From contig JXCB02000053.1 of NCBI GenBank assembly GCA_000828075.3, positions 44,746 to 108,745 on the forward strand: DNA of 64,000 nucleotides, written 5' to 3'. Of this stretch, positions 44,956 to 53,952 are shown one piece after another (positions within the stretch are counted from its first letter, which is position 1; the number at the start of each line of letters is the position of its first letter). The notes under the pieces are model-generated. The model ran no database searches and had not been told where the DNA came from. It saw only the letters and a program-made list of their open reading frames with translations. A program made the translations under genes and the position numbers. Source of the stretch: Tolypothrix campylonemoides VB511288 (GTDB taxonomy: Bacteria; Cyanobacteriota; Cyanobacteriia; Cyanobacteriales; Nostocaceae).

Positions 44956-47900
44956 ATGCTCAGACTTGAAGAACTGACAAAAGGCACGCAAATAAGAGGC
45001 ATTCTACCAAATAGTATTGTCACCATTGTCGATGCTCAGTGGCATGGCTCGAATGTTGTCGAATTGACTTATAAGGACGCCAGTGGTTCTTTAGGGAATG
45101 AGTTGGTATTTCGAGACAGGGAATCTACTCTGGAAATTGTTACCTCTGGCGGTGCTTGGAGTTTTACCGCTGATGGTGCTAACTTTCGTTTGGTATCAGA
45201 AGCGCACCGTATCAATCTTGCTCATCTATTCGACCCACTGCTAGCAGTTCACACATCCCTAGTAGAACCACTACCACACCAAATCACTGCTGTCTACGGG
45301 GAAATGCTGACTCGCCAACCCCTGCGGTTTCTTTTAGCAGATGATCCAGGAGCGGGTAAAACCATTATGGCGGGGTTGTTGATACGAGAATTGCTCATCC
45401 GAGGCGATTTGCATCGTTGTTTAGTAGTTTGTCCGGGCAGTTTAGCGCTACAGTGGCAGGATGAACTGAGTCAAAAGTTCCATTTGCCTTTTGAAATTCT
45501 CACCAATGACCGTATTGAAGCAGCACGTACGGGAAATGCGTTTGCAGAGATGCCGTTACTCATTCTACGGCTAGATAAACTCAGTCGTAATGAAGACTTG
45601 CAAGCCAAGTTAGCGCAAACAGATTGGGATTTGGTTGTTTGCGACGAGGCGCATAAAATGTCGGCTTCGTTCTTCGGGGGTGAAATTAAGGAGACGAAGC
45701 GCTATAAACTGGGTAAGTTGCTGTCAAGTTTGACGCGGCATTTTTTATTAATGTCGGCAACACCACACAACGGTAAAGAAGAAGACTTTCAGTTGTTTTT
45801 AGCGTTGCTGGATGGTGACAGATTTGAGGGACGCTTTCGTGATGGTGTCCATGTCATGGATACTTCTGACTTGATGCGGCGATTGGTTAAAGAAGATTTG
45901 CTGAAATTTGATGAGAAGCCGCTATTTCCAGAACGCCAAGCCAGCACTATAGAGTACGAACTTTCGGATTTAGAAGCGGTTCTTTATAAGCGAGTCACGG
46001 AGTACGTCCGCGAGGAATTTAATCGTGCTGATGCTTTGGAAAATGAAGGACGCAAAGGTACGGTTGGCTTTGCTTTGACTATTTTGCAGCGGCGGCTTGC
46101 TTCTTCACCAGAAGCTATCTATCAATCACTGCTACGCCGTCGGGAACGGTTGCAGAAAAGACTACGGGAAGAAGAATTATTAAAGCGGGGACAGTCAGCA
46201 AGTTTTGATTTTGGACTTATCGACTTGGAAGATATAGAAGATGATTTGGAAGATATTCCAGGAGAAGAACGCGAAGCTACAGAACAGGAAGTTATTGACC
46301 TTGCAACGGCATCACGTACAATTGCTGAATTACAAACAGAGATTGTCCTTTTACAACAATTAGAACAACTAGCACTACAAGTAAGACGTAGTGGTAAAGA
46401 TAAAAAATGGGAAGAACTCTCAAATTTGCTGCAAAATAATGCCGAAATGTTTAATGCTGAGGGACATCGGCGCAAATTGGTAATTTTTACCGAGCATCGG
46501 GACACTTTAAATTATTTAACAGATAGGATTCGGACGCTACTTGGACGTACTGAAGCGGTGGTGACGATTCACGGTGGAATGGGACGCGAAGAACGCCGCA
46601 AAGCGCAGCAGGCTTTTACTCAAGATATTGAAGTCCAAGTATTAATAGCGACAGATGCTGCGGGTGAGGGGATTAACTTGCAGCGATCGCACCTGATGGT
46701 GAATTATGATTTACCTTGGAATCCCAACCGCCTCGAACAGCGTTTTGGACGCATTCACCGGATTGGACAGACAGAGGTGTGTCACCTGTGGAATTTGGTA
46801 GCAGCAAAAACCCGTGAAGGGGATGTGTATCTAGCGCTGTTGAAGAAGTTGGAAATAGAACAGGAGGCGCTAGGTGGTAAAGTGTTTGACGTTTTAGGAA
46901 AAGCCATTGCAGGCGCTGAGTTACGAGAATTGTTAATTCAGGCAATTCGTTATGGCGATCGCCCAGATGTCAGAGAACGTCTTAACCAAGTGGTAAAAGA
47001 CAAACTCAACCAACAGCGGTTGCGAGAACTTTTGGAAGAACGAGCTTTGGCACGAGATTCGATGGATATTGCCAAAGTACAGCAAATTCGGGAAGAAATG
47101 GAACGGGCGCAGGCGCGACGGCTGCAACCTCATTTTATTGCTTCTTTGTTCCTCGAAGCTTTTACCCAGCTTGGTGGAACAGTGCGTCAGCGAGAACCAC
47201 AGCGCTATCAAATCACTCATGTTCCAGCACTTATCCGTAATCGAGGGCGACAAATTGGTGTGGGAGAGGTACTGGGGCGGAGTTACGAACGGATTTGTTT
47301 TGATAAAGTTCTTATTAATCCTCCTGGTAAACCACTGGCGGCGTTTATCTGTCCCGGACATCCGCTGTTAGATGCCACAATTGACTTGACTTTGGAACGT
47401 CATCGGGATTTGTTGAAACAAGGTACTATCCTGGTAGACGAGAATGATCCCAGTGAAGATGTTCGTGCTTTGGTTTATCTGGAACATTCGATACAGGATG
47501 CACGGATAAGTCCCAATGGTACACGACGGGTGGTGTCCCGGCGGATGCAGTATGTGGAAATTTGCCCTCATCCCCCAACCCCTTCTCCCACGAGGGGAGA
47601 AGGGGAGAATATACACCTCTCACCTAGCATCGGAGAAGGGGAGAATATACACCTCTCACCTAGCATCGGAGAAGCGGAGAAGAGACACCTCTCACCTAGC
47701 ATCGGAGAAGGGGAGAATATACACCCCTCTCCCAGCATCGGAGAAGGGGAGAATATACACCCCTCTCCCAGCATCGGAGAAGGGGAGAAGAGACACCTCT
47801 GTCCCAACATCGGAGAAGGGGAGAATATACACCTCTGTCCCAACATCGGAGAAGGGGAGAATATACACCCCTCTCCCATTCTGGGAGAGGGGACGGGGGT

Positions 47901-49017
47901 GAGGGCAAAAAATGCAGGCTATGCGCCTTATCTCAATTACCGTCCGCTAACAGATGAGGAAAAGTCTGTTGTGGAAGCGGTACTAGAACAATCTTGGTTG
48001 CGAAAAGATTTAGAAGCACAAGTAAAGAGTTATGCGATCGCCAACCTTGTTCCCCAACATCTTCAAGAACTAAGGCAGCGCAAAGAGGAACTCATTGCTA
48101 AGACGATGGTAGCGGTAAAAGACAGATTGACCAAGGAAATACATTACTGGGATCATCGAGCAGAAGAACTGAAAATGCAAGAAGAAGCTGGCAAGCCTAA
48201 TGCCAAAATTAACTCAGGCAAAGCACGCCAGCGAGCAGATGAGTTGCAAGCGCGGTTGATGCAGCGTTTGGAAGAATTAGAGCAAGAACGCCGATTATCG
48301 CCATTACCACCTGTGGTGGTTGGGGGTGCGCTGGTGGTGTCGGTAGGTTTGCTGCAACGACTGCAAGGCAAGCGACAGTCAGCAGCAGCGATGTTTGCCA
48401 GGGAAACTCAACGGGTTGAACTCGCAGCAATGGCGGCGGTGATGGAAGCGGAACGTCGTTTGGGGAACGAACCAAGGGATGTGAGTGCAGAAAAATGCGG
48501 CTATGATATCGAGTCGCGTCCCCTCACCTCGCCTACGGCACCCCTCACCCCGCCTACGGCACCCCTCACTCCGCCTACAGCACCCCTCACCCCACCTACA
48601 GCACCCCTCACCCCACCTACAGCACCCCTCACCCCGCCTACGGCACCCCTCACCCCGCCTACGGCACCCCTCTCCCATTCTGGGAGAGGGGACGGGGGTG
48701 AGGGCTTACGATTTATTGAAGTGAAGGGGCGAATTGCAGGTGCAGAAACAGTAACAGTGACAAAGAATGAAATTATCACCGCGCTAAATAAGCCAGAGAA
48801 TTTTATTTTGGCACTAGTAGAAGTACCAAAGTCAGAGGAATTTACCGAGGGCGATGCTTGGAAAGTTAAAGCATCCCAAGGGACTTACAACGTGCGTGAC
48901 AATGATTGTGTCATTCGTTATCTGCGGCGTCCGTTTCATAAAGAGCCAGATTTTGCAGTGACAAGTGTTAACTATGATTGGCGTGAGTTATGGCAGCAGG
49001 GCAGTCAACCGGAGTAA
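44956..49017 (+). CDS. SNF2-like helicase with DUF3883 C-terminus, repeat-invaded
   Basis: A 1353-residue superfamily 2 ATPase. The Walker A motif is DDPGAGKT (Lys135), the DEAH box is 230-233, the MSATPHNG motif III starts at 266, and the C-terminal helicase half has ATDAAGEG (565-572) and [18 protein letters not shown] helical region follows (about 600-1180). The end from about 1250 ([20 protein letters not shown]) is a DUF3883 domain, with a nuclease-like E-x-K. Two in-frame repeat arrays lie in linkers: residues about 870-984 and about 1188-1250. SNF2 helicases with DUF3883 accompany methylases in several defence systems. Here Uma2, DUF1156, DUF559 and DUF499 genes follow on the same strand. 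Confidence 0.88.
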   Translation: MLRLEELTKGTQIRGILPNSIVTIVDAQWHGSNVVELTYKDASGSLGNELVFRDRESTLEIVTSGGAWSFTADGANFRLVSEAHRINLAHLFDPLLAVHTSLVEPLPHQITAVYGEMLTRQPLRFLLADDPGAGKTIMAGLLIRELLIRGDLHRCLVVCPGSLALQWQDELSQKFHLPFEILTNDRIEAARTGNAFAEMPLLILRLDKLSRNEDLQAKLAQTDWDLVVCDEAHKMSASFFGGEIKETKRYKLGKLLSSLTRHFLLMSATPHNGKEEDFQLFLALLDGDRFEGRFRDGVHVMDTSDLMRRLVKEDLLKFDEKPLFPERQASTIEYELSDLEAVLYKRVTEYVREEFNRADALENEGRKGTVGFALTILQRRLASSPEAIYQSLLRRRERLQKRLREEELLKRGQSASFDFGLIDLEDIEDDLEDIPGEEREATEQEVIDLATASRTIAELQTEIVLLQQLEQLALQVRRSGKDKKWEELSNLLQNNAEMFNAEGHRRKLVIFTEHRDTLNYLTDRIRTLLGRTEAVVTIHGGMGREERRKAQQAFTQDIEVQVLIATDAAGEGINLQRSHLMVNYDLPWNPNRLEQRFGRIHRIGQTEVCHLWNLVAAKTREGDVYLALLKKLEIEQEALGGKVFDVLGKAIAGAELRELLIQAIRYGDRPDVRERLNQVVKDKLNQQRLRELLEERALARDSMDIAKVQQIREEMERAQARRLQPHFIASLFLEAFTQLGGTVRQREPQRYQITHVPALIRNRGRQIGVGEVLGRSYERICFDKVLINPPGKPLAAFICPGHPLLDATIDLTLERHRDLLKQGTILVDENDPSEDVRALVYLEHSIQDARISPNGTRRVVSRRMQYVEICPHPPTPSPTRGEGENIHLSPSIGEGENIHLSPSIGEAEKRHLSPSIGEGENIHPSPSIGEGENIHPSPSIGEGEKRHLCPNIGEGENIHLCPNIGEGENIHPSPILGEGTGVRAKNAGYAPYLNYRPLTDEEKSVVEAVLEQSWLRKDLEAQVKSYAIANLVPQHLQELRQRKEELIAKTMVAVKDRLTKEIHYWDHRAEELKMQEEAGKPNAKINSGKARQRADELQARLMQRLEELEQERRLSPLPPVVVGGALVVSVGLLQRLQGKRQSAAAMFARETQRVELAAMAAVMEAERRLGNEPRDVSAEKCGYDIESRPLTSPTAPLTPPTAPLTPPTAPLTPPTAPLTPPTAPLTPPTAPLTPPTAPLSHSGRGDGGEGLRFIEVKGRIAGAETVTVTKNEIITALNKPENFILALVEVPKSEEFTEGDAWKVKASQGTYNVRDNDCVIRYLRRPFHKEPDFAVTSVNYDWRELWQQGSQPE
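47564..47907 (+). repeat. In-frame 36-nt repeat array with palindromic ends (helicase)
   Basis: The insertion begins GCCCTCATCCCCCAACCCCT and ends GGGGACGGGGGTGAGGGC, inverted versions of each other. Between lie eight units of 36 nt that translate as [12 protein letters not shown] and variants ([24 protein letters not shown]). A period of twelve codons keeps all frames open. It adds about 114 residues between the helicase body and the DUF3883 end. The same unit type is in the DUF1156 and DUF559 genes. Confidence 0.9.
48519..48704 (+). repeat. In-frame 21-nt repeat array (helicase)
   Basis: Seven copies of a 21-nt unit encode PLTSPTA once and PLTPPTA six times, ending in [13 protein letters not shown], which is an end fragment of the palindromic repeat family (GGGAGAGGGGACGGGGGTGA and onward). 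Most differences are synonymous (CCTACGGCA versus CCTACAGCA). The proline-rich linker sits directly before the DUF3883 domain. Confidence 0.88.
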
Positions 49018-49052
49018 CCTAGATTTAGGTTTGAGCTGCTGGGAGTGGAGAG

Positions 49053-49700
49053 ATGTTGTTGGATGTTAAGCGCATCAACGTTCCACCTGGACAACGAGTG
49101 CTACTGCAAGATGTGACCTGGCAGGAATTTGAAAAAATTCTGGACGAACTCGGAGAACATCGTGCAGCACGAATTGCCTATGACGATGGAACACTAGAAA
49201 TTATGACACCACTGCCAGAGCATGAAGACGATAAAGAAATTATTGGTGATTTGGTTAAGGCACTTTTGGAAGAACTGGACATTGAGTTCAGAAGCCTTGG
49301 TTCAACCACTTTTAAAAACCAAAAGATGGCTCAGGGTATAGAACCTGATCAGTGCTTTTATATTCAAAATGAAAGTAAGATTCGTGGTAAGAAACGGCTA
49401 GATTTAACAGTAGACCCGCCTCCTGATTTAGCGCTGGAAGTAGATATCACTTCACGGACTCATCCCAGTATTTATAAAGCAATAAAAGTTCCTGAGCTTT
49501 GGCGATTTGACAAACGTAAGTTACAAATCAATGTACTGCGCGATGGGAGTTATGTTGAATCTCAAGAAAGCTTGAATTTTCCAGGACTACCGCTGGTTGA
49601 GGTTATTTCCCAATATCTTGAGCAAAGTAAAACCGCAGGCAGAAATGCAACGCTGAAGGCTTTTCGTCTTTGGGTGCGAGAGCAATTACAGCAGAAATGA
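49053..49700 (+). CDS. Uma2 family endonuclease-like protein
   Basis: A 215-residue DUF820/Uma2 protein with GIEPDQCFYIQN, PPPDLALEVDITSRTHPSIY (candidate D...E-x-D) and IKVPELWRFDKRKLQI. It starts 35 bp after the helicase stop on the same strand, so it may be part of that transcript, but Uma2 genes are scattered through cyanobacterial genomes and its inclusion in the defence cassette is uncertain. The domain is complete. Confidence 0.88.
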   Translation: MLLDVKRINVPPGQRVLLQDVTWQEFEKILDELGEHRAARIAYDDGTLEIMTPLPEHEDDKEIIGDLVKALLEELDIEFRSLGSTTFKNQKMAQGIEPDQCFYIQNESKIRGKKRLDLTVDPPPDLALEVDITSRTHPSIYKAIKVPELWRFDKRKLQINVLRDGSYVESQESLNFPGLPLVEVISQYLEQSKTAGRNATLKAFRLWVREQLQQK

Positions 49701-49798
49701 ATAATTTGTTCATAGTTACGCTATTTTTCTTTCTTCTCGCGCTTTGATAGAATGCGGTACATTTTCCTCTTAAAAAGAAATTTTATACTTAGTAAACT

Positions 49799-49917
49799 TC
49801 TTGCATGAATCTTTACCCTCACCCTAAATCCCTCTCCCAAGTTTGGGAGAGGGACTTTGAGATTGGCTCCCCGAATCCCAATTTTGGGAGAAGGGGTTGG
49901 GGGATGAGGGCAGGTTT
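49799..49917. repeat. Noncoding copy of the palindromic repeat family
   Basis: TTGCATGAATCTTTACCCTC opens a run of CCCTCACCC...CCCAAGTTTGGGAGAGGGA followed by an inverted CCCAATTTTGGGAGAAGGGG and GGATGAGGGC. It is the same family as the in-frame inserts but in the 528-bp gap between the Uma2 and DUF1156 genes. The rest of that gap (49918-50228) has small hairpins near 50117-50140 and 50155-50172. Confidence 0.7.
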
Positions 49918-50228
49918 TGCATTGATGCAAGAGGTCTAGTATTTATACGAGGCTGCTGTCTTCACTAAAATTTTATACAACGTCTGTATTTACGACAATT
50001 ACATTCCAAACTCCAGCTACGTAACTTGGTTTAAGAGTGTTTAAATAAATAGTCAATTAATACATTTGAACTATTTAAGACCTTTATAACACTTGGCATC
50101 AAAAATCTATAGTGACATGGCATTAAGCCTTTGCTTAAGGCTTTGTCATTCCTAGTCTGCGTAAACAGACTGATTTAATGCAGCCTAATCTTTTACATAA
50201 AATCACTCTTAAGTAAGTTTTTATTTAA

Positions 50229-53159
50229 ATGGATTACCGCAAGAAGCTAATTGAAGTCGCGTTACCACTTGAAGCAATTAATAAGGAATCTGCAAGAGAA
50301 AAATCAATTCGACACGGGCATCCTTCAACGCTGCATTTATGGTGGGCGCGGCGACCTTTGGCGGCTTGTCGGGCGGTGTTGTTTGCATCTTTGGTAGATG
50401 ATCCGTCAAGTCATCCTGATAAATTTCCCACTGAAGAGGCGCAGGAAACAGAAAGAAAACGTCTGTTTGAAATCATCGAACAACTGGTGAAGTGGGAAAA
50501 TATCAACAATCAGGACGTTTTGGACAAAGCTAAAGCAGAAATTCTCAAATCAACTAATAATAATCCACCGCCTGTACTTGACCCTTTTTGTGGAGGAGGT
50601 TCAATACCTCTGGAAGCCCAGAGATTGGGATTAGAAGCACATGGAAGTGATATTAATCCCGTAGCGGTTTTGATTACTAAAGCTTTGATTGAAATTCCAC
50701 CAAAGTTTGCAAATCAGCCTCCAGTTAACCCTGATTCTCGCAAGAATTCTTTAAATACGAAAAAATGGTATGGGGCACAGGGATTGGCTGAAGATGTGCG
50801 CTATTACGGGCAATGGATGCGGGATGAAGCTTTTAAGCGAATTGGGCATTTGTATCCCAAGGTCAATTTACCCTCATCCCCCAGCCCCTTCTCCCATAAC
50901 GGGAGAAGGGGAGAAGATACACGCCTGTGCGAAAACGGGAGAAACGGAGAAGAAAATACACCTCTCTCCCACGATGGGAGAGGGGACGGGGGTGAGGGCA
51001 AAGAAGCGACGGTTATTGCTTGGTTATGGGCAAGAACAGTGAAATGTCCTAATCCGGCTTGTAGCGCACAAATGCCGTTGGTGCGTTCTTTTGCGCTTTC
51101 GACCAAGAAGGATAAGCAAGCGTGGGTTGAACCAATTATTGATGGCAGCCAGCAACCACCTGTTGTGCGTTTTCAGGTAAAGACTGGCAAGGGTAAGCCA
51201 CCAGACGGAACAGTAAGCCGCAAAGGTGCAATTTGTCTCTGTTGTGATACACCAGTACCATTTGACCATATTCGCGCTGAGGGCAAAGTGGGAAGGATGG
51301 GCGCTCAACTAATAGCTATTGTGGCAGAAGGTGAGCGTGGGCGGGTGTATTTGTTACCTAATGAGGAACATGAGGAAATTGCAGCTTCAGTACAACCAGA
51401 ATGGAAACCTGAAACAGAACTTGTTGGTAAAGCTGCTGTTAATGTTCCGCTTTACGGAATGACAAAATATGCAGACTTGTTTTCTCTCCGTCAGATTGTA
51501 GCACTAACCACTTTTAGCGACTTGGTAAGCGAAGTGCGAGAAAAGGTACTTGCTGATGCTGTAATTGCTGGAATGATTGATGATTATTTACCGCTTTGCG
51601 AAGGTGGTATGGGTGTTACGGGTTACGCTGATGCAGTAGTAACTTATTTAGCACTTGCAGTTGATAGATTATCTGATAGAAATTCAACAATTTGTTCTTG
51701 GGACACAGGCAGAGATAGCACACGTAATACTTTTGCCCGTCAAGCAATCCCGATGACTTGGGACTATGCAGAAGCGAATCCATTAAGTGACTCCACTGGT
51801 AACTTTCTAGGTGCAGTTGATTGGATTTATCAAGTTTTAAAATTATCCAATTGTCAAGTACAAGGATTAGTTAAACAACATGATGCAACTGAAAAAATTA
51901 ATGACTTAACTAATCTTCTTATCTCAACTGACCCACCTTATTATGACAATATTAGTTATGCTGACTTATCAGATTTTTTCTACATCTGGTTGCGTCGCTC
52001 GTTATGGCTGCTTCGCCCTTTAGCACCTGTCTATCCTGATATTTTCAGCACTATTGTTGTTCCATTTAAAGAACGAGAATTAGTCGCCACACCCTATCGC
52101 TTTGGTGGAAACAAGCAAAAAGCTAAAGAGTTTTTTGAACAAGGGTTGAGAACAGCTTTTACGCGAATGCGTGAAGTAGCTCATTATGATTACCCGTTAA
52201 CTGTTTACTATGCATTTAAACAAACAGAAACAGAAGATGACGAAAATCAGACAAATTCTGTCATAGCATCAACAGGATGGGAAACAATGCTTGAGGGTCT
52301 AATTCAAGCTAATTTTACCATTACTGGCACATTGCCCATGCGTACAGAATTAAGTAATCGCACAATCGCCAGTGGCAGCAACGCCCTCGCATCCTCCATC
52401 GTCCTAGTCTGCCGTCCTCGCCCAGAAACCGCACCATCCACCACTCGCCGCCAATTCGTCAACACCCTCAAACGCGAACTCCCCGACGCCCTACACAAAC
52501 TACAACAAGGCAACATCGCCCCGGTAGACTTGGCGCAAGCCAGCATTGGTCCCGGCATGGCAATATACTCCCGCTACAGCAAAGTCCTGGAATCAGACGG
52601 TACACCAATGCGCGTTCGCACCGCCCTGCAACTAATCAACCAAACCTTAGACGAATTCCTCGCCGAACAAGAAGGAGAATTTGACGCTGAAACCCGCTTT
52701 GCTCTGATTTGGTTTGAACAGCACGCCTTTGGTGAAGGGTTATTTGGCGATGCTGAAACCCTCTCAAAAGCCAAAAATACCTCAGTCAAAGGCATGGAGA
52801 ACGCTGGCATCCTAGTAGCCAAATCTAGCAAAGTGCGACTACTGCGCCGCGACGAGTTGCCCAAAGATTGGAACCCACAAACGGATAACCGCCTCACTGT
52901 CTGGGAAGCGACACAGCACATGATTCGGGAATTGCAAGACGGTGCTGGAAATACAGGCGCTGCGAGTTTGCTGTCTCAACTGGGAACCATAGGAGAAGCA
53001 GCAAGGGAATTGGCTTATCGGCTGTATAACATTTGCGACAGAAAAGGCTGGGCTGCTGAAGGTGTCGCTTACAACAGCTTGGTGATTTCCTGGGCGGAAA
53101 TTTCCCGCCTTACTGCTGATAGTGAAGAACAGACTCCCGTACAAGTAGCGTTGTTTTAG
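50229..53159 (+). CDS. DUF1156 adenine-specific DNA methylase, repeat-invaded
   Basis: A 976-residue methylase. The N-terminus (MDYRKKLIEVALPLEAINKE, then HPSTLHLWWARRPLAACRAV) is the DUF1156 signature. The AdoMet motif I is DPFCGGGS starting at Asp118, a Zn-ribbon-like segment has Cys273, Cys278, Cys336, Cys338 and Cys339, and the catalytic DPPYYD is at 568-573. A repeat insert at residues about 215-257 interrupts the region before the Zn ribbon. It likely methylates adenine (or cytosine exocyclic nitrogen) in self DNA. The stop at 53157-53159 is followed after 2 bp by the DUF559 gene start. DUF1156 proteins are known neighbours of DUF499 ATPases in predicted phage-defence loci. Confidence 0.9.
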   Translation: MDYRKKLIEVALPLEAINKESAREKSIRHGHPSTLHLWWARRPLAACRAVLFASLVDDPSSHPDKFPTEEAQETERKRLFEIIEQLVKWENINNQDVLDKAKAEILKSTNNNPPPVLDPFCGGGSIPLEAQRLGLEAHGSDINPVAVLITKALIEIPPKFANQPPVNPDSRKNSLNTKKWYGAQGLAEDVRYYGQWMRDEAFKRIGHLYPKVNLPSSPSPFSHNGRRGEDTRLCENGRNGEENTPLSHDGRGDGGEGKEATVIAWLWARTVKCPNPACSAQMPLVRSFALSTKKDKQAWVEPIIDGSQQPPVVRFQVKTGKGKPPDGTVSRKGAICLCCDTPVPFDHIRAEGKVGRMGAQLIAIVAEGERGRVYLLPNEEHEEIAASVQPEWKPETELVGKAAVNVPLYGMTKYADLFSLRQIVALTTFSDLVSEVREKVLADAVIAGMIDDYLPLCEGGMGVTGYADAVVTYLALAVDRLSDRNSTICSWDTGRDSTRNTFARQAIPMTWDYAEANPLSDSTGNFLGAVDWIYQVLKLSNCQVQGLVKQHDATEKINDLTNLLISTDPPYYDNISYADLSDFFYIWLRRSLWLLRPLAPVYPDIFSTIVVPFKERELVATPYRFGGNKQKAKEFFEQGLRTAFTRMREVAHYDYPLTVYYAFKQTETEDDENQTNSVIASTGWETMLEGLIQANFTITGTLPMRTELSNRTIASGSNALASSIVLVCRPRPETAPSTTRRQFVNTLKRELPDALHKLQQGNIAPVDLAQASIGPGMAIYSRYSKVLESDGTPMRVRTALQLINQTLDEFLAEQEGEFDAETRFALIWFEQHAFGEGLFGDAETLSKAKNTSVKGMENAGILVAKSSKVRLLRRDELPKDWNPQTDNRLTVWEATQHMIRELQDGAGNTGAASLLSQLGTIGEAARELAYRLYNICDRKGWAAEGVAYNSLVISWAEISRLTADSEEQTPVQVALF
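50871..50999 (+). repeat. In-frame palindromic repeat insert (methylase)
   Basis: The insert begins CCCTCATCCCCCAGCCCCTT and ends GGGGACGGGGGTGAGGGC. It contains one 36-nt unit with GAGAAGATACACGCCTGTG and a 39-nt relative. It is translated as SSPSPFSHNGRRGEDTRL and onward, ending [12 protein letters not shown], and keeps the frame. Confidence 0.88.
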
Positions 53160-53161
53160 AG

Positions 53162-53917
53162 ATGGAATTTGAGAAGTGTCCAGCGTTTTTGCCCTCACCC
53201 CCTAACCCCCTCTCCCAATTTGGGAGAGGGGGAAAAGATAATGCTTTGGTTCCGGTGTCCCAACTTGAGATAAACACAGAAGATAATGCTTTGACTCACC
53301 TATCCCAAGTTGAGATAGGAACAACAACAAATCAACAAAAGACTCTAGCTCCCCTCTCCCATTCTGGGAGAGGGGCTGGGGGTGAGGGCAAATCAGACAA
53401 ATGGCAAGTTCCCCCAGCCCTACGGCAAAAAATGAAAGAGGTAGCCCGTCAGTTTCGCAAAGAACCTACACCCAGCGAAGCTATCCTCTGGCAAGCCTTG
53501 CGAAACCGTAAATTACAAGGTCGCAAATTCCGTCGTCAACAACCAATTGGGTGTTTCATTGTTGATTTCTTTTGTGCAGCAGAACGTCTCATCGTGGAAG
53601 TAGATGGACCAATTCATGAGTCTCAAAAGATTGCAGATCAACAGCGTCAGGAATTACTTGAATCCTTGGGACTGCGGTTTGTACGTATAAGTAGTCATTT
53701 GGTTGAAACAAATTTGCCTGTTGCTTTAGACACCATTAGTCAAGTTTTTGTCCAAGATACCCCTCATCCCCCAACCCCTTCTCCCAATTTGGGAGAAGGG
53801 GAGCAATTTTTCCCGTCTCCCAGAATCGGACAAGGGGAGCAATCTTACCCCTCTCCCAGAATGGGACAAGGGGAGCAATCTTACCCCTCTCCCATTCTGG
53901 GAGAGGGGCAGGAGTGA
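53162..53917 (+). CDS. DUF559 endonuclease-domain protein with repeat-encoded termini
   Basis: A 251-residue protein whose central part, about residues 80-195, is a DUF559/Vsr-like nuclease: FRKEPTPSEAILWQALRNRK, GRKFRRQQPIGCFIVDFFCA and ERLIVEVDGPIHE give the D-x-x-C and E-x-D-G-x-x-H residues. The first ~75 and last ~50 residues are encoded by the palindromic repeat family, including three 12-residue units near the end (EQFFPSPRIGQG, EQSYPSPRMGQG). It begins 2 bp after the methylase stop and is followed 35 bp later by the DUF499 gene. A true start inside the repeat (for example near MKEVARQF) cannot be excluded. Confidence 0.85.
   Translation: MEFEKCPAFLPSPPNPLSQFGRGGKDNALVPVSQLEINTEDNALTHLSQVEIGTTTNQQKTLAPLSHSGRGAGGEGKSDKWQVPPALRQKMKEVARQFRKEPTPSEAILWQALRNRKLQGRKFRRQQPIGCFIVDFFCAAERLIVEVDGPIHESQKIADQQRQELLESLGLRFVRISSHLVETNLPVALDTISQVFVQDTPHPPTPSPNLGEGEQFFPSPRIGQGEQSYPSPRMGQGEQSYPSPILGEGQE
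53191..53389 (+). repeat. Repeat insert at the 5' end of the DUF559 gene
   Basis: It begins GCCCTCACCCCCTAACCCCC and ends GGCTGGGGGTGAGGGC. Between are degenerate CCCAACTTGAGAT-type half-sites and a 45-bp spaced duplication of GATAATGCTTTG (53237 and 53282). All lengths are compatible with the reading frame. Confidence 0.82.
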
Positions 53918-53921
53918 GGGT
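53761..53921 (+). repeat. Repeat array at the 3' end of the DUF559 gene
   Basis: It begins CCCTCATCCCCCAACCCCTT, contains three 36-nt units built on AAGGGGAGCAATCTTACCCC, and ends GGGGCAGGAGTGAGGG. The stop codon TGA at 53915-53917 lies within the end sequence, so the repeat defines the C-terminus. Confidence 0.85.
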
Positions 53922-53952
53922 AATTTCACTTAATAATTTAGTATAAAAAGCT

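Noticed and set aside
47564..47907. CRISPR-like regular repeats
   Set aside because: Units are contiguous with no unique spacers, lie inside a coding gene and no cas genes are near.
47568..47908. Several long alternative ORFs on both strands in the 36-nt array
   Set aside because: A repeat period divisible by three keeps every frame open once one unit is open, so these ORFs are shadows of the array.
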